A stretch of DNA of 64,000 nucleotides from Phlegmacium glaucopus (GCA_015039465.1 MU130643.1:26802-90801), one strand, 5' to 3'. Shown: positions 23,386-36,306, numbered from the stretch's first letter. Numbers and translations: made by a program. Notes: generated by a model from the sequence alone, not told the origin.

Positions 23386-24030
23386 TTGTTGTACGTTGTT
23401 GCATATCGGATACCCGTTTACGATGTTCTTGAGCCATTTCTTGCGTTGTGTCTCGCGACCTGACATCCAAAAAAGTTATGTGATGGAATAACAATCGGTA
23501 TAAGAAACCCCATACCATGAGTGCCTGCCTGAGTCGTTCATTTGTGTCTCACACCAGACAATTTCTCCTTAAGTTCTTTCAACTGTGCCCCAGCCGTCTC
23601 TGCCCTCTCTGCCGCAACTTCCTTATCTAACACAATCACTTCGAGTTGTTCTTGTGGATCAACAAGGTGATTTTCAGGGAGTTATGATTGCTGCTATTTG
23701 CATCAATAAGTTCGTCCTGGAGTTTTGCGGGTTTGGCTTGGGAAGGAAGGATTCAGCACGACGATCTTTGGGGTCTCGCATGAGTTTCGTGTAGTCTGCT
23801 CGTCGGACTTCCAGAACGCAGAATTTTACGCATAATTTTGAAGTTCTTGATCATTGCTTGCAGGTGCGAATTTATTAGGCTTCCTCAGTCAAGGATGAAA
23901 AAATTATTAATTTACGTAACACTTGGAGAGGTGAGGGACCCCCAGAGGGAGGCTTCGCACTCGGAGGCAGAGAAGCCTGTGGAGGTTCGTCCGATGGCCA
24001 ATGCATTCGATGGTGTTTGATTCCTGCACG
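20688..24030 (-). pseudogene. Calpain-like cysteine protease, copy 1, inactivated
   Basis: Reading down the minus strand: Pro-rich and coiled-coil N-terminal exons (24.0-23.4 kb); RDIEFDIENDKNKCL near 23,300; AFDNPQLFVGGAADSNDII and LGDRWFLSALATVS near 23,115; [16 protein letters not shown] and AIEDLTG near 22,640; GLIGNHVYSVLRA and VIRNPW near 22,290 (His and Asn of the triad); LSQLDSRYYRDV and RSVHLEVDLEAGNYIVYV near 21,850-21,700; then a Thr-rich tail (about 13 Thr) to the stop at 20,688. The active-site Cys of LGDCWFL is Arg here. Further lesions are a 7-C run that shifts frame near 23,217, a TGA near 22,390 and an extra G near 20,790. Calpains are Ca-dependent regulatory proteases; this copy cannot be one. 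Confidence 0.75.
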
Positions 24031-24250
24031 GGATATTGAAGATGAGGAACAAGAACCGATAGAAGATTAAGGAACAAAGTTGTAGCAAGTTGAACATTTG
24101 TTCCGCGCGGAGCTGCAAATATTGGCGGCGTAGGACAATTTCGGCCCCTATCTGTGATTCCCGGCGCACTTGCTGCAACGCGAGCTTGTGTCTGCGTTCA
24201 AAATCCTTTTCGAAAAGACGACTCGACTTTGAGAGGACTCTGGAGGTATT

Positions 24251-24951
24251 TATGTGTATCGGATGTATCGGGCATTCATGGGCGTCATCAAACGATCATC
24301 AGCATGGCAGGCATGCTGAATTAGAATCATCCGTGAGTGTTTTCCATCTTGAATGGATTAATATTCTCATAAAGGCGCACATCAGTAAGTCCATGCTAGG
24401 TTATGTATATATGCGCTCTATTCTGCGCCGGTAGCATCTGGCATCATGTTCATCAATGGTAACTGGTAAGTAAGTCTCAAATTTGACTATTTCAAGTTGC
24501 CATGGTTGATAATTGGGTATGTATAGCCACGATCACCCTTCTATGACTAGCTATCAATCATGGAAGACGTGCGAGCGCTGGGTTAATACATTGCTGGTCT
24601 GTGGGATTAATGGGTTCAGGATGGAACAGAAAATCATGGATTTAATGCGGCAATATAAAAATTTGCTACATAAAGATAATTGAGAGACAATGGCCGAGAA
24701 ATGCAGAATTTTCGCTCATTCATATTGCACCTTGCCAGAAAAATACAGATCCTCGCAGAAAGGAATCCGCAGATGGACAAAATCCAACTTGAGCGGCGAC
24801 TTTCGGGATCGCCGCTGATCTCCGTTATTTGTAGAGTTGATTTTCACTGCGTTAGACTCCTAAACGAGACTGTTTATGTAATCGGGAGCATCTTTCCTTC
24901 TTTCTGACGCTCATCACCTTTACCGGTCACCACGACTCCCTATTCAAAGAT
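24251..24951. other. Region upstream of the second NLR-like gene
   Basis: No gene. It separates the divergent calpain copy 1 and NLR copy 2 and could hold promoters for both. The final 60 bases match those before 9284. Confidence 0.4.
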
Positions 24952-27900
24952 ATGAAGCGCATATTTAGGAAAATTGTCAAGCCCAAGAAATCAAAACATC
25001 CATCTCTGACCATCAACGATGCTCTGGGTTCAAGTTCTGAACCAGCGACTTGGACATCAACCATCCAAACAAGCACCGCCGATCCCATGTCATCCGTTCC
25101 CCCTAATGCTGCGGCTGCAAACGCCCAAGTTATTCAAGTCGCTAGCGTGACTGTGAGCGTTCAGTTTCGCCCATCGCATCCTTGAGTATTTAACCATCGT
25201 CATCGATCAGGCTGCCCATGATCTGGTCTCTACTTCGGTCTACTTCGGTCTCCGCTTTGGCGATCAATGAGCAAGACGTAAGCATTCCAGTCGCTAGCGT
25301 TACTGTGAGCGTTCAACTTCGCCCATCGCATCCTTAAGCATTTAATCATCGTCATCGATCAGGCCGCCCATAACCTACTCTCTACTTCGGTCCCCACTTG
25401 GGCGATCAACGATCCTGCTGCTGTATGCATTCCAGCCGCTGGGGTTAATGTGAGTGTTCAACCCAATCCACCATATCTATCACTACTCAATCATCCTCAT
25501 CGATCAGAGTGCGCATGAACTCCAAGCCTCCCCTTCAGTTTCCGCTCTGGCTGTCGCTCCTGCGGCCCATCCGGAAGGAAATTCACCCTCGTCTCATGCC
25601 GTAATGCAAGCCAAATTGGGTTCCATAGAATCGCAACCAAATCTCTCGGTGAGTTGCTTACACCATGTTCAATCGGCTTTCGCTCATGATCAGCAGGCTC
25701 AACAATCATCCTTGGGTCTCCTCGCGAATGCCCAGAATACATTAATTACCGGTGGTACTTTCGTAAGTCTTTCTCATAAGTCATGTGTACGATTTAGCAA
25801 TAACTGTACATACAGAACAATGTCATTGTTCTCCCTGCCAATACTGATGAAGGGCAGATGAAGATCCCTGTACCTAAGAAACCGAACTCCAGCCCAATCT
25901 TTACCGGGCGGAAAGATATACTCTATAAACTTGGGAAGATTTTTGTTCATCGTGCAACTAGTAGACTGATGTCAAGGTGCTCTTGTCTTCTCTGGGGATT
26001 GGGAGGAATTGGGAAGACCCAAATTTGTCTCAAGTTCATAGAAGAAATGTCTGACATGTAAGGGTTCTTACTCTGCCATTCACAACACTGGATTCATTTC
26101 TTGATAGTTTTTCACATGTCTTCTGGATTGATGCCTCCTCTCAGGAGAGCATGGAAATGTCTCTCAAGGGCATATCTAGCCTTCCTGCTGCCCAAGATTC
26201 CAATGTGGATGGCTCAGTTGAGTCTGTCCTCCAGTGGATATCTTCTCTTCAAGAAGAATGGTTGATTGTGTTTGATAATGCTGATGATCTTCCTGCAGAG
26301 GCAGTAGACAAGTTCATTCCCTCATGCAACAGAGGTAATATTCTCATTACTAGCAGAAACCAGTTCATGGGAAGGATTATATCATTTGGGAACAAAATTG
26401 AGATCCATGAAATGGATGTACCAGATGCTATAGCTCTTCTTCTGAAAGCTAGCTATTTGGATCCATTGCCAGAGAATCTGGATGCTGGCAAAAAGATTGT
26501 GACTGAACTTGGCTGCATTCCACTTGCTATTGATCATGCTGGAGCCTATATTGAGGCTGGGAAATGTGATATTGATGAATATCTGAGGCAATTCTCAATG
26601 CATCGTCAGGCTCTTATGTCAGATGCTAGATTCACAGGGGCATCAAAGTATAATAGAACAGTGTATGGGACTTGGGAACTTTCTTTCAAAGAAATAGAAA
26701 GGAGGGCTAGTGGTCATTCCACTGATGCACAAGCAGCCCAGGCTGCAATCCTGATACTTCAAATATGTGCTTTCTATCATCATAGCAATATATCTAAAGA
26801 TATATTCAGATCTGCTGCTGAAGAGGCCATGAAATATGTTATTGATAGTGACATAGCCGAAAAGTTACCTCAGGCAGTGACTTCACTGGATTATACTCTG
26901 CTTGGTTTGGACAATGATGGTCACTGGGATGAGTTCATATTTGGACAAGGGATTAGTGTACTTCTCTCATTTTCATTGATGAAAAGAGGACAATCATCTA
27001 AGATGATGTCTGTTCATCCTCTGGTGCACCACTGGAGTAGGGAGAGAATGTCAAAATCTGAGCAGCAAAGAATGAGTCAGATAGGAAGTATAATTTTGTC
27101 CTGTGCAATTCCATGGAGATTTGAAAGTCAGGATTATGCACTGCGGCGGTTGATTTTTCCACATATTAAGGCCAATGAGTTGCATAGAAGGCAGATAGGA
27201 TATATTGAGCAGTACTATGATGATAAATGGACCAAATTTTCACTAGTAATGGGGGATAATGGAGACTGGAACAATGCAGAGCGGCTGGAGGTTCAAGTTA
27301 TGGATATGAGGAAGAAGCTGCTTGGTGCAGAACATCCATACACCCTCAACAGTATGTCACATCTAGCAAGCACATACAGGAATCAGGGAAGATGGAATGA
27401 GGCAGAGCAGCTGCAGGTTCAAGTTATGGACATGAGCAAGAAGCTGCTTGGTGCAGAACATCCAGACACCCTCACCAGTATGCAAAATCTAGCAAGCACA
27501 TACAGGAATCAGGGAAGATGGAATGAGGCAGAGCAGCTGCACATTCAAGTTCTGGGCATAAAGAAGAAGGTGCTTGGTGCAGAACATCCACACACCCTCA
27601 ACAGTATGTCACATTTAGCACACACATACTGGAATCAGGGAAGGTGGATTGAGGCAGAGGAGCTGGAGGTTCAAGTTATGGACATGTGCAAGAAGCTGCT
27701 TGGTGCAGAACATCCAGACACCCTCACCAGTATGCATAATCTAGCAAGCACATACAGCAATCAGGGAAGGTGGATTGAGGCAGAGGAGCTGGAGGTTCAA
27801 GTTATGGACATGCGCAAGAAGCTGCTTGGTGCAGAACATCCAGATACCCTCACCAGTATGGCTAATCTAGCAAGGACATACAGCAATCAGGGAAGGTGGA

Positions 27901-28040
27901 ATGAGGCAGAGCAGCTGGAGGTTCAAGTTATGGACATGAGGAAGAAGCTGCTTGGTGCAGAACATCCAGATACCCTCACCAGTGTGCAAAATCAAGCACA
28001 TACAGCAATCAGGGCAGGTGGAATGATGCAGAGAAATTAG
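24952..28040 (+). CDS. NLR-like NB-ARC/TPR protein, damaged second copy
   Basis: Exons by comparison with the first copy: 24952-25152, 25211-25304, 25363-25449, 25508-25648, 25694-25762, 25816-26057 and 26108-28040. Walker A reads WGLGGIGKT, Walker B EWLIVFDNADD, then GNILITSRN and LGCIPLAIDHAG, followed by five full 42-residue TPR units and a broken sixth. Exon 2 carries a 10-base tandem duplication (TCTACTTCGG twice), which shifts frame into a stop; since this exon is symmetric, skipping it restores an open frame of about 890 residues. Near 27,995 four bases (TAGC relative to other units) are missing, so the protein ends early with a new tail (HTAIRAGGMMQRN) instead of the RREEH-like C terminus. 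One N-terminal unit and two TPR units fewer than copy 1. Either a pseudogene or a shortened variant receptor. Confidence 0.8.
25211..25507 (+). repeat. Tandem exon-plus-intron units in the second NLR gene
   Basis: Two units (152 and 145 bases) of the same exon/intron module found three times in copy 1. The first contains the extra 10 bases. Confidence 0.88.
27260..28040 (+). repeat. TPR repeat array of the second NLR gene
   Basis: Five full units of 126 bases and a sixth cut short by the 4-base loss. Units resemble those of copy 1 but in a different order of variants (for example two adjacent WIEAEELEVQ units). Confidence 0.9.
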
Positions 28041-28962
28041 AGTTTGAAGTTGTAACTTACAGGGAAGAGAATAGGAAGAGACTGAAGTAGTCTAATAATA
28101 GTGTTTGTACTCTACCTTGTTGACTTTCAATTGCATTATGTTTTGGCACAAAAAACTTAACTCCCAGATTTTTAGCAGAAAATCATAGAAAAGTTGCACT
28201 TTTTTACAAACTTTGGAACCCTCATTTCCAAGTCAAAAATAATGAAAGTAGAACAACCATTTAGGCTATGACCTGTTAGAATATATTCCTATTATTTCAG
28301 CACTGATATCTTATTTCCTAGTCATGTGACCAAGTCACTCTGTCATACTTTCATTTCATCACATCTTTTCCTCATTTGTCATTCTTTCCTGACACTGAGA
28401 TTATTGAACAGACACTGTTGAGTATATATAATATACCCTTTGTTTATCTTTAACACTGACTATATTTCCTGCTTAGTATTTCCAGGAGACCCACTGGTGT
28501 TTGTGGAAATCTATCCACTCAAATATTTTCAGAATTGTTACTAACTTACTAGTTTCTTTGAAGAGTACTCAAAAAGTTGAAATTGATTGGAGACAAAACT
28601 ATAAGTTATAAATTTATTTCTACAACTCCCTCCTGGATTAGGTAGCATATTGTCAAGTACAAAAAAATACTTGAATAAAAAAAACTATTATTATGATCTC
28701 CAGAAGTCTGGTTTCAGGCCTGATTATCCCCCCCAATACTGGTGTTTGAATATCATCCTCATGAGAGGTTAACAAGAACTGAGTAGTTTTTTTCTTCTTC
28801 CTTTCTCTGTTGGTTTCAAATGTCCTTTGACAATGCCATCTTTGGTAAGTACATTAAGAAAACAAAATGAAAAAAGAGTAGAAATATATGAGCAGGGATA
28901 TGTAATAGCCATAGCCAGTAAGTAGGTAGATAAGTGCCAACCATAGATCCTTTGTCCACCTC
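28041..28962. other. 3' flank of the second NLR gene
   Basis: No gene. The first bases are the former C-terminal codons (28,041-28,090). The rest aligns with 12,706-13,330 and then directly with 20,435 onward, showing the uninterrupted Copia target site at about 28,718-28,730. Confidence 0.6.
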
Positions 28963-30383
28963 TCAGCTGGGGTTACTAGAAAACCTATCATCCATACTAG
29001 TTTGAACCTCAACCGCAGCCTTCAAACATCCAACAACCACAGCTGGAACATTGTTATGGGTATACACCCTTAACCCAACATACACAGAATTCGAATCATC
29101 ATGAGGAATCATCACTTTGCCTTTCTCCTCTTCCTTCTTACCAATCTTGGCGGCAGGGGAATCTCCATAGTGGTGTCCACGTCACATACTCTCACATACA
29201 TGTCCTTCACTGACGCTAACGCTATCAGGAAGGGTATGAGAGTCTGCGTTTGGTGCGGCTGGTGTGACTGTACCACTAGTAGCAGTATCAAATTCAACTA
29301 CGTCAGTAGGAACAGGTATGTCTGGGACAGGGACTACCACTTTGGTAGCGGTGGTGGTAGTAGCTGTAGCAGCTGTCTTGTTAACCACAACAGTTTTGAC
29401 TTTGGTTGTGGTAGTTGTGGTGGTAGTGGTAGTAATGGTTTTATCTTCCGTTTTTTGTTTTGTTTTAGTAGTTGTAGTATCCTCTGATGGTTTCTTCTTT
29501 TTTTTGTATCCTCCGAAATCACGTTGTATCAGTGTGGCTGGTAAGAATTGGTTTTTTGTCGCTGGATAACGTAAGGATTTGAGAGGTTAAGTGGGTTTGG
29601 AATGTGAATCGAGATGCCCCTTGCTCGGCTTTTGAAATCTTTATAGAAGGATGGGATAAGTGAATGGGATTTAATAATGCTATCGCTTGGCTCTTGGCTC
29701 GCTCAGTTGAGATCCGAGGCAGTTTTTGTAGCTGCCATTCTTCAACGGTAGTATTATTCTGTGGGAAAAAAAGATACATTGAACAATGAAAAAACAATTG
29801 GTTTTCAGAAAAAACCAAAACTGCTTACTTCATTATGATCCAATATTCGATCTAACAAAGATTTTTAAAAAGGACATTTTCAGAATTTATTTTTGATGGC
29901 TTAATTCGACGACTACCCACATAAACAATATAATTCCCTGCCTCTAAGTCGTCTTCCAAATGAACACTACGGAGATTAAAATCGGAATGACCAGATTCAG
30001 CGATAGGTTCCTTTTGACCTTCTTTGACAAGTGTAAAATCCATGGTCCAAGATACTCGACCTGCGACATCTCTGTAATATCTTGAATCGAGTTGAGAAAG
30101 TATGATGATAGTGGTACAAGGTCCTGGAAGTGAGAATGTAACTGTGGAAATATATAGTGAGCAAAGACAATATGTAAAGGATTAGGAGAATGTACAGGTC
30201 ACATCGCCATAAGACCAAGCAACGGGAAGAGGTGCAATGGGGATGTGGAGCCATTGAGATGACATCATCCACGTAGAATCGAAAAGAATAGTCCTATCAA
30301 TCTACATGAAACATTCCAACCAATCCAAATCTTCTTGGAATTAGCCAAAAAAAAGAATGAGGAAAGTTTATTTTCAAGTGCAC
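28963..30383 (-). pseudogene. Calpain-like gene, C-terminal part only (copy 2)
   Basis: Minus strand from 30,383: WLECFMQIDRTILFD-like segment near 30,300, TMDFTLVKEG-type C2-like region near 30,040 (RSVHLEDDLEAGNYIVYV), a Thr/Val-rich stretch, and an open end YVGLRVYTHNNVPAVVVG to the stop at 28,963-28,965. Copy 1 has a frameshift in this last part, so copy 2 shows the original ending. The catalytic two thirds are missing because a Gypsy LTR starts at 30,384. Confidence 0.65.
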
Positions 30384-31225
30384 TGTAAGGATGCCTCGGC
30401 CCCTTACCACTAACCGAGGACTTTGTAGAAGGATGTCACCGAGTTGCACTTCACTGCGGATGTTGCTCTTGGGTTGACATCTATTACACTCAGATGACAC
30501 GGACTCGACTATATAGTTTTCACCACCCACCTTTGTTGCGCCCACCCAGAACCTTACTCTGTGCAACGAAGGTGAGTTTAACCTAGTTATTATACGACCC
30601 AGAACCTTACTCTGTGCAACAAATATACATTTGTCCTGTCTGTCGTTCGACCAGTGAGGCTTGCTAACATGCAGGCCTTTCACTTTTTTTTTGACACCGA
30701 CATTGCATCTTGAAACTGCCACTGCCAAACTGTCTCGCACATCGTCTACCCCTACTCCTTTGCTAACGAGACAGGAAGCAAAAAGGAGGGCCACTCTCAG
30801 GTTACCTCCAACCAGCACTACCGCCACCGCTACTGCACATCGAGAACCCCTGGACTCAAATCTCACTGATATCCCACTGTCACCGCATCCACACCCAAGT
30901 GAGTCCGACTTCTCGGAAACAGACTCTTCTACCGGATCACCAACCCCAACGTTCCTGACCCTGGTTATTATGAAGAAACACCTCAAAATGGACAACACCA
31001 AAAATCAACCCCTTGCCAAAGTCCACACTGCCAAGATGAAGGACTGTCCTGTTCTCACTGCGGGAAGGATCACACCCCTCGTCCTTCAGTCCTGGTCCCT
31101 CGCGTGCAAATGTTATATGAAGCACGCTGAAAAAAAACCCACTGAAATTGTCAGCTTCATCGCGGAAGCCATGCTCAAACCTCGTCTTGTTGCTTGGTAC
31201 CAGGCTGGACAAGCCCGCATTGATG
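30384..31225 (+). mobile_element. Gypsy-type LTR element, 5' fragment with truncated gag
   Basis: Similarity between the two calpain copies stops exactly where TGTAAGGATGCC begins, an LTR-like start. A repeated 22-base word ending ACTCTGTGCAAC occurs at about 30,546 and 30,600. The frame from 30,661 has a Pro/Thr-rich N terminus, then LTAGRITPLVLQSWSLACK and LVAWYQAGQARID, matching the start of Gag-like proteins of agaricomycete Gypsy elements. It breaks off near 31,225, where KDZ-1 sequence begins. LTR end and primer site could not be fixed. Confidence 0.6.
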
Positions 31226-31742
31226 TGGCCACTAATGTCTGATGCTGAGTCAGGCATATCAGATACAAAGATGACTGCTGATCCGGCTAAGTAAGATACG
31301 GCAAGGTGATTGGCTCAATGGTAATGTAGCCGGTTCAGGCACGATATATGAGAATACAGCTGAATGGTTTAAGCATCTGACATGTAAAGAGCAGCTCCAT
31401 TCTCTCCAAAATTCTCATATTCTGGACTCCCTACTACCCATATATCTTATAGTAATTAATGCATACATGGTACTCTGTACTGATTTCCTATTGCTGCCAT
31501 GAACCGTGGTTCTCATCGGCAGGATGAAGCAGCTTCTGACCATTGAGCTCTGATGCCGAGTTGGGCACATCAAATGCCACTTACCCTTGTGGGTGTTGCC
31601 GAGCCCACTCATTTGTCACATCACAGACCCAGCAACCTTCAGTGATGCACGGGCAGCACTCATCAGAAGGCTGGACAGTTAAATATTATCTGACAATGAG
31701 TAGGAGACATATTTCAGCCAGAAAGTACAAACATTCAGAAAC
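31226..31742. other. Presumed left end of KDZ-1
   Basis: No gene. The word TGATGC(T/C)GAGT(C/T) followed by GGCA(T/C)ATCA occurs at about 31,241 and 31,552, perhaps a subterminal repeat. I could not identify the terminal inverted repeat because the other end lies beyond the window. Confidence 0.35.
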
Positions 31743-33598
31743 CTAATCACCCAACCAACTGTCATCAAAGGTGGTAAAATCAGCTGCCGTAAAAGGACCC
31801 AATCCGCTTGGACGGTATGCTACTCCACCTTGCCCACCCTCATCGTCCTCCATGTTGTCCGACCCAGGGATGAAGGTTTGTGCAAAATCTTCAAACATGG
31901 CATCTCCATCATCATCGTTGGATGGGACGAAGGTTTGAGCAAAACTTTCAAACATGTCATCCCCCCCGTTATCATTATCTTCCGATGGTACAAAAATATC
32001 AGCAAATGTTATTGCTGCGTCCGACTCGACCGGCGTTCCCTCAGGACAAACACTGTTTGGTGGTCCTATTTCTTTGTCGTCCGAGTCATCAATGTAGACA
32101 GTCATAGGTGGGGGACTAGTGGTTTGCATTTCCGGAAACTCAACATCGGAATCTTCTACAAAGATAGTTGTTGGAGGTGGATTGTCCGATTCGGCTTCGG
32201 GCATCATTGCCGCTGTGGGAGTAGGCTCATCGCATTCAATGGATATGATTCCAACTATTTGTTATTAGTAAATAGTTGACAGTTATTGGTTGGTGACATA
32301 CCAGGGCGAGGAGGTGGCGGTAAAACATAATCAGTAGGAGGAGCAGGTAACCACATCTTTTTGGTTCCTGAGTGGGCAGGAAGCCGAGCATCACTGGACC
32401 AGTTTTGCAAAGGGCCAGAATACAGAGGAAAGTTATGAAACACGAGGGGGAACTTGTGGGGCTTGAGTTCTCATTCCACACAAATATCTGAACTCAGCTG
32501 CTCGTAGGGGTGATGGATTTGCAATCTCCTTGTTTAACGCCTGGTGCATTTCTTTGGTCGGACCAGTCAAATCGGACGGGAGGTCGTAGTCGGCAAGGCT
32601 CTCATCGTAGCCCAAATGCGGCAACTGGAATTCACGATCTGCTGCCCAAACCATGTCCCTGAGATCCTCCTCATTTAAGTCCACACCCCATGTCCACTTT
32701 TTCAAGGCTTCTGATTGTCCAGTTAGGCCTGCTGCCGAAGCTGATTCAGCTCCATTGGTGGTATCTTTAACGACCGCTGCCTCAAAGAAAAGATTGATGG
32801 CCGATGCCCAACGGATAGCAAGAGCACGTTCAGCCCAATATGCACTTTCTACGGCATCCACATGATTCCACAGGTCCTTTGCCCGATCCATGACTCCCAA
32901 TGCAGCTGCCCAATACAGGCGGCAGCGTGGGCAATGGTCACCCTCGGCATCATCCCAAATCTTGTCATGCCATGTGTAATGTGGCTTACTGAGACCTGAG
33001 TCCTCTGGAGGACTGGTTTGAACAGACGGGCCTTCACCCGCTGCCGCACGATGTTCTGCCTGATTGATCTCGCGGGCATGGAACTTGAGGCACTCTGAGA
33101 GGTTTTGCGTGTTTAATAACCCAATGCTCTGTCCTGGCGTCTCTGCCTGATTCCACCAATCAAAGGAGAAGTTCTTGATGTAAGCGCCTGGTATGTCGGC
33201 ATTGCCCGATTGCAAGTATTCCAAGAACTCAGGATCAAACTCGAATCTTTTTGCGGCCAATGTTCTCTCTTCATAGCTTTGAGCTAGTGAGCAGATTAAG
33301 ACTGGGATAGTTAAGGAGTGACCCATTGCAGTTGCCAGACCAACATAGGACAAACAAAACATCTGCAGTATATGATATGAAATCACCAACTTCATCAGGT
33401 CTCATGAATACATACCAGTTCCTGAAGGAGGCATTCGGTCATCAGGAGAACTTTAGGAGGATGGGCCCTTGCAATGGCCCGCAAAGCTGCACAGAACCGG
33501 GCTTCACAGTAAGTGATCATGGAGTGGATACGCAGTGTATCTGTGCGATAGGGAGTATTTTGGAGATCATAAACATTAAAAATATTCAGGGGGGACAT
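31743..33598 (-). pseudogene. KDZ-1 ORF3: accessory protein of unknown function
   Basis: Exon 1 (33,598-33,416) starts MSPLNIFN and matches the first exon of KDZ-2 ORF3 in length and pattern (TYCEARFCAALRAI). Exon 2 from 33,362 contains MFCLSYVGLATAMG, a CPRC pair, and KWTWGVDLNEEDLRDM. A frame shift near 32,450 separates this from FPLYSGPLQNWSSDARLP. A last exon from about 32,216 to the stop at 31,743 is acidic with repeated phrases ESFAQTFVPS and EDFAQTFIPG. Its counterpart at 57,131-59,278 is intact. It follows the transposase on the same strand after about 30 bases, so it is probably co-regulated. Function unknown. Confidence 0.7.
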
Positions 33599-36306
33599 GA
33601 TAATTATTAACACAGATAATGATTACAAATTCAACAAGAAGTCAACTTGTCATGTGATATGATGGACATCCTGACTTTGAACAGGGACTCAGCTGCTACA
33701 GCAACCTGCTGCCAGCGGGCATTTTGACGGGCGGCATAAGCAATGGCACCTGGGCTTAGTGCCGCAACATTGCAGCGTTCCTCCCATACTTTTGCCCGAT
33801 AAAGAAAATACCTCACTGACCACTCCATCTCATATCCAACTAAAATCTGTTCCTCCTTCCACCTATTTTTTTGCGCCCTTGCCCTCAGCCAATGCACCTG
33901 TTTGACTAAAGGAAAAAGTGCGTGAGTGAATAACAGTATATGAATTCGAGTTGACCTACATTCATGGACTGACTCAGGTGACTGCGGCATTTGGTTGCTC
34001 AAAGTCTGCCAGATCCAAGAGAGACAGAGGGATGAGGCACCAGGCCGGTTGGGATCAAGAATAGTAGTACTAGCGCTGACATGTTCTCGCTGGAGTAATT
34101 GAAATCAGCATAGTGTTTCTTCATCGGCACCCAGAAGGACAAGTGCGACTCGGCATCTTTTATAAATGTGGCTATACAAGGAGATGCAATCATTGAGTTT
34201 GCCAACTATAGTTCTAGCCCGGGTGCGGACACTTTTCTTTGGCGCATGCCGCATAACATGGGAAAATTGAAAGGACTTGTCAGCAATGGCTTCACGCAGA
34301 GTATTCAGGTATCTTTCGGCTTGTTGCTTTCTGAGAGAAAGCTCTACAGAACGCAGAGGATGACCATCTTCAAGCATGTTGGATGGCATCACTACCTGAT
34401 GGAGCTCAGGGGCTGATACCTCACTGTTTACGGGTAGAGCAGCATGTGGCTGACCTTCCAGGCCAGTCAACGGCTGGGTGGCATCAGCAGTCAGTGGCTG
34501 GGTGGCATCGGCATTCAATGGCTGGGCGGCATCCATGTCATTGCCTTGGGCCGCAATGGCACCAGTGTCATTGTCATCCAGATTGTCAAATAAATCCATG
34601 TCTTCTGCAAATGGGCAATATTCCCAATGGCCTGATGTTGCCAGGGCCTGATTCTGTAAAGCCAACACCTGTGCAAGCTCAGCAGCCAAGAGCTGTCGGA
34701 GCCGCTCAACCTCTTGGCGGTCATCTTCATGCGGTTCTTTTCCCAACCGTCTAACCCGGTCAATCTGCCGTTCTTCAACACAAAGTGCCAGTCGGCACCA
34801 GTCTTCAGCTATGGACAGGATGTGGTCTTGAGTGGAGGGCTGAGAATCTAGGGAATCCAGTTGATGTGTGGCAAGGATGTCCATTGCAGCTGGGTTGACG
34901 AGTCTCCGCTCCTCTGCCGCTGTAATAGATTCAGTCCACTCGGCAATATCAGTTTCGGCAATTGTTGATGTGACAGGATCATAATACTTCACGGTCTCCT
35001 TGACCATGTCCACACTCTCTTTAAAATGCTTGACCAGCGTGGTTGCTATGGAACAAATGGACTATAGAATAAATAGACTCCTGAAGTTTTGACACTAACC
35101 GATGCCGAGTGTCTTTCTATGATTTGAGTCAGCTGCATGATCATCTATGATTTCAGCCCGATGAGCCAAGGTTGCCGTTCGAGTTGCCGGTGTTATTGTG
35201 TTGAGGTTCGACCAGAGACATTTGAGGATTTCTCCAGCACATACACCGGTGCCTGGAATAAAAGATGAAGCATATTGAAAGAAGCAGGCCTCTTTGTGTG
35301 CGTGAACATGGAACAAGCCAATTGCCCAGTCGATATCCAAGCCCAGGGGCAGCCAATTGCCAATTCGGTCCTGCAGATGGATGAAATACTGGCAGGCTAT
35401 GTCGTACATAAGCATTACCCCCTGGTCCCGATTCACTGAGGTTGTCCGTATTGCCTCCAGAAATGCCCAGTCCACATTTTTTTGTTGTTCACCCCAAGTC
35501 AAATCGACAATGCTGTTCGGCGCAAAACAACCATGCCTTGCACAGGCAATAGCCACTATGCCAGTGATATCACAGGCCTTAGAAAGCAACATTGCCTGTT
35601 CAATGGCACAAAAGGTGTTCTCGCATGGGGCCTTCTGTGAACAGAGTTAAGATTGATGAGCGGCATCATTGCCGAACCACTCACAGTAAGCCGCTCAGTG
35701 GCTGTATGCAAGAAGTCTTTGTATTCAGCCCACCGAGTCATCATCCCTCCACCATCAGACAGCCATAAGTCAGGAGCCGCATTATTGTTCTTCACATGAT
35801 CTGCCTTGAAGTTACCATCTGCGACAAAGAAGCATCAGTAAACCCAACGATTCTCATCCATCAACCAGTTGTCCGGCAGATTAATGCCCGGTTGGGGACA
35901 TGCCAGACAGAATACTGCCAATTCTCCTGGAGCAACATCCATTGGATTCACGTCCTTGTGCCCGAAACCAGCCCATTTCAATTTCTTCACCCACCGCCAT
36001 AAACGAGAGAGTCGTCGCAATTCATGATAAAAATTGACAACATTTGCGGAGGCCATCGGCATTGTTATTCGCCGTAGCATCTGAAAGAATTGATATGCCG
36101 AAGCCTTCATTTCCAGATTAGAGTAGCGGAATTGATCAAGAACGGCAAGGGTAAATAATGTCCGCACCCGCTTGAAACTTGTTGGCACAAGTCCCACCTG
36201 AATGAGATCTTCTGGCAGACCATCCACACCTGAGCAGGAGCAGGTTACGAGTGCAAGATGGTGGACCCCGTTTGTGTGAATAACCCAAACATATGTATTG
36301 TCAGTA

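Larger units (their letters stand above)
23386..30383. repeat. Segmental duplication, copy 2
   Basis: Tandem copy of the block at 8,172-23,385 minus the Copia element: calpain 5' exons, the second NLR-like gene, 3' flank, and the calpain 3' part, ending where a Gypsy LTR begins at 30,384. The breakpoint near 23,386 lies inside the calpain gene, as expected of exchange between calpain copies. Confidence 0.85.

Noticed and set aside
31290..31350. tRNA-like box A word (TGGCTCAATGG) followed by GGTTCAGGC
   Set aside because: The boxes are too close, box B is poor and no cloverleaf folds; not called as a tRNA or SINE.
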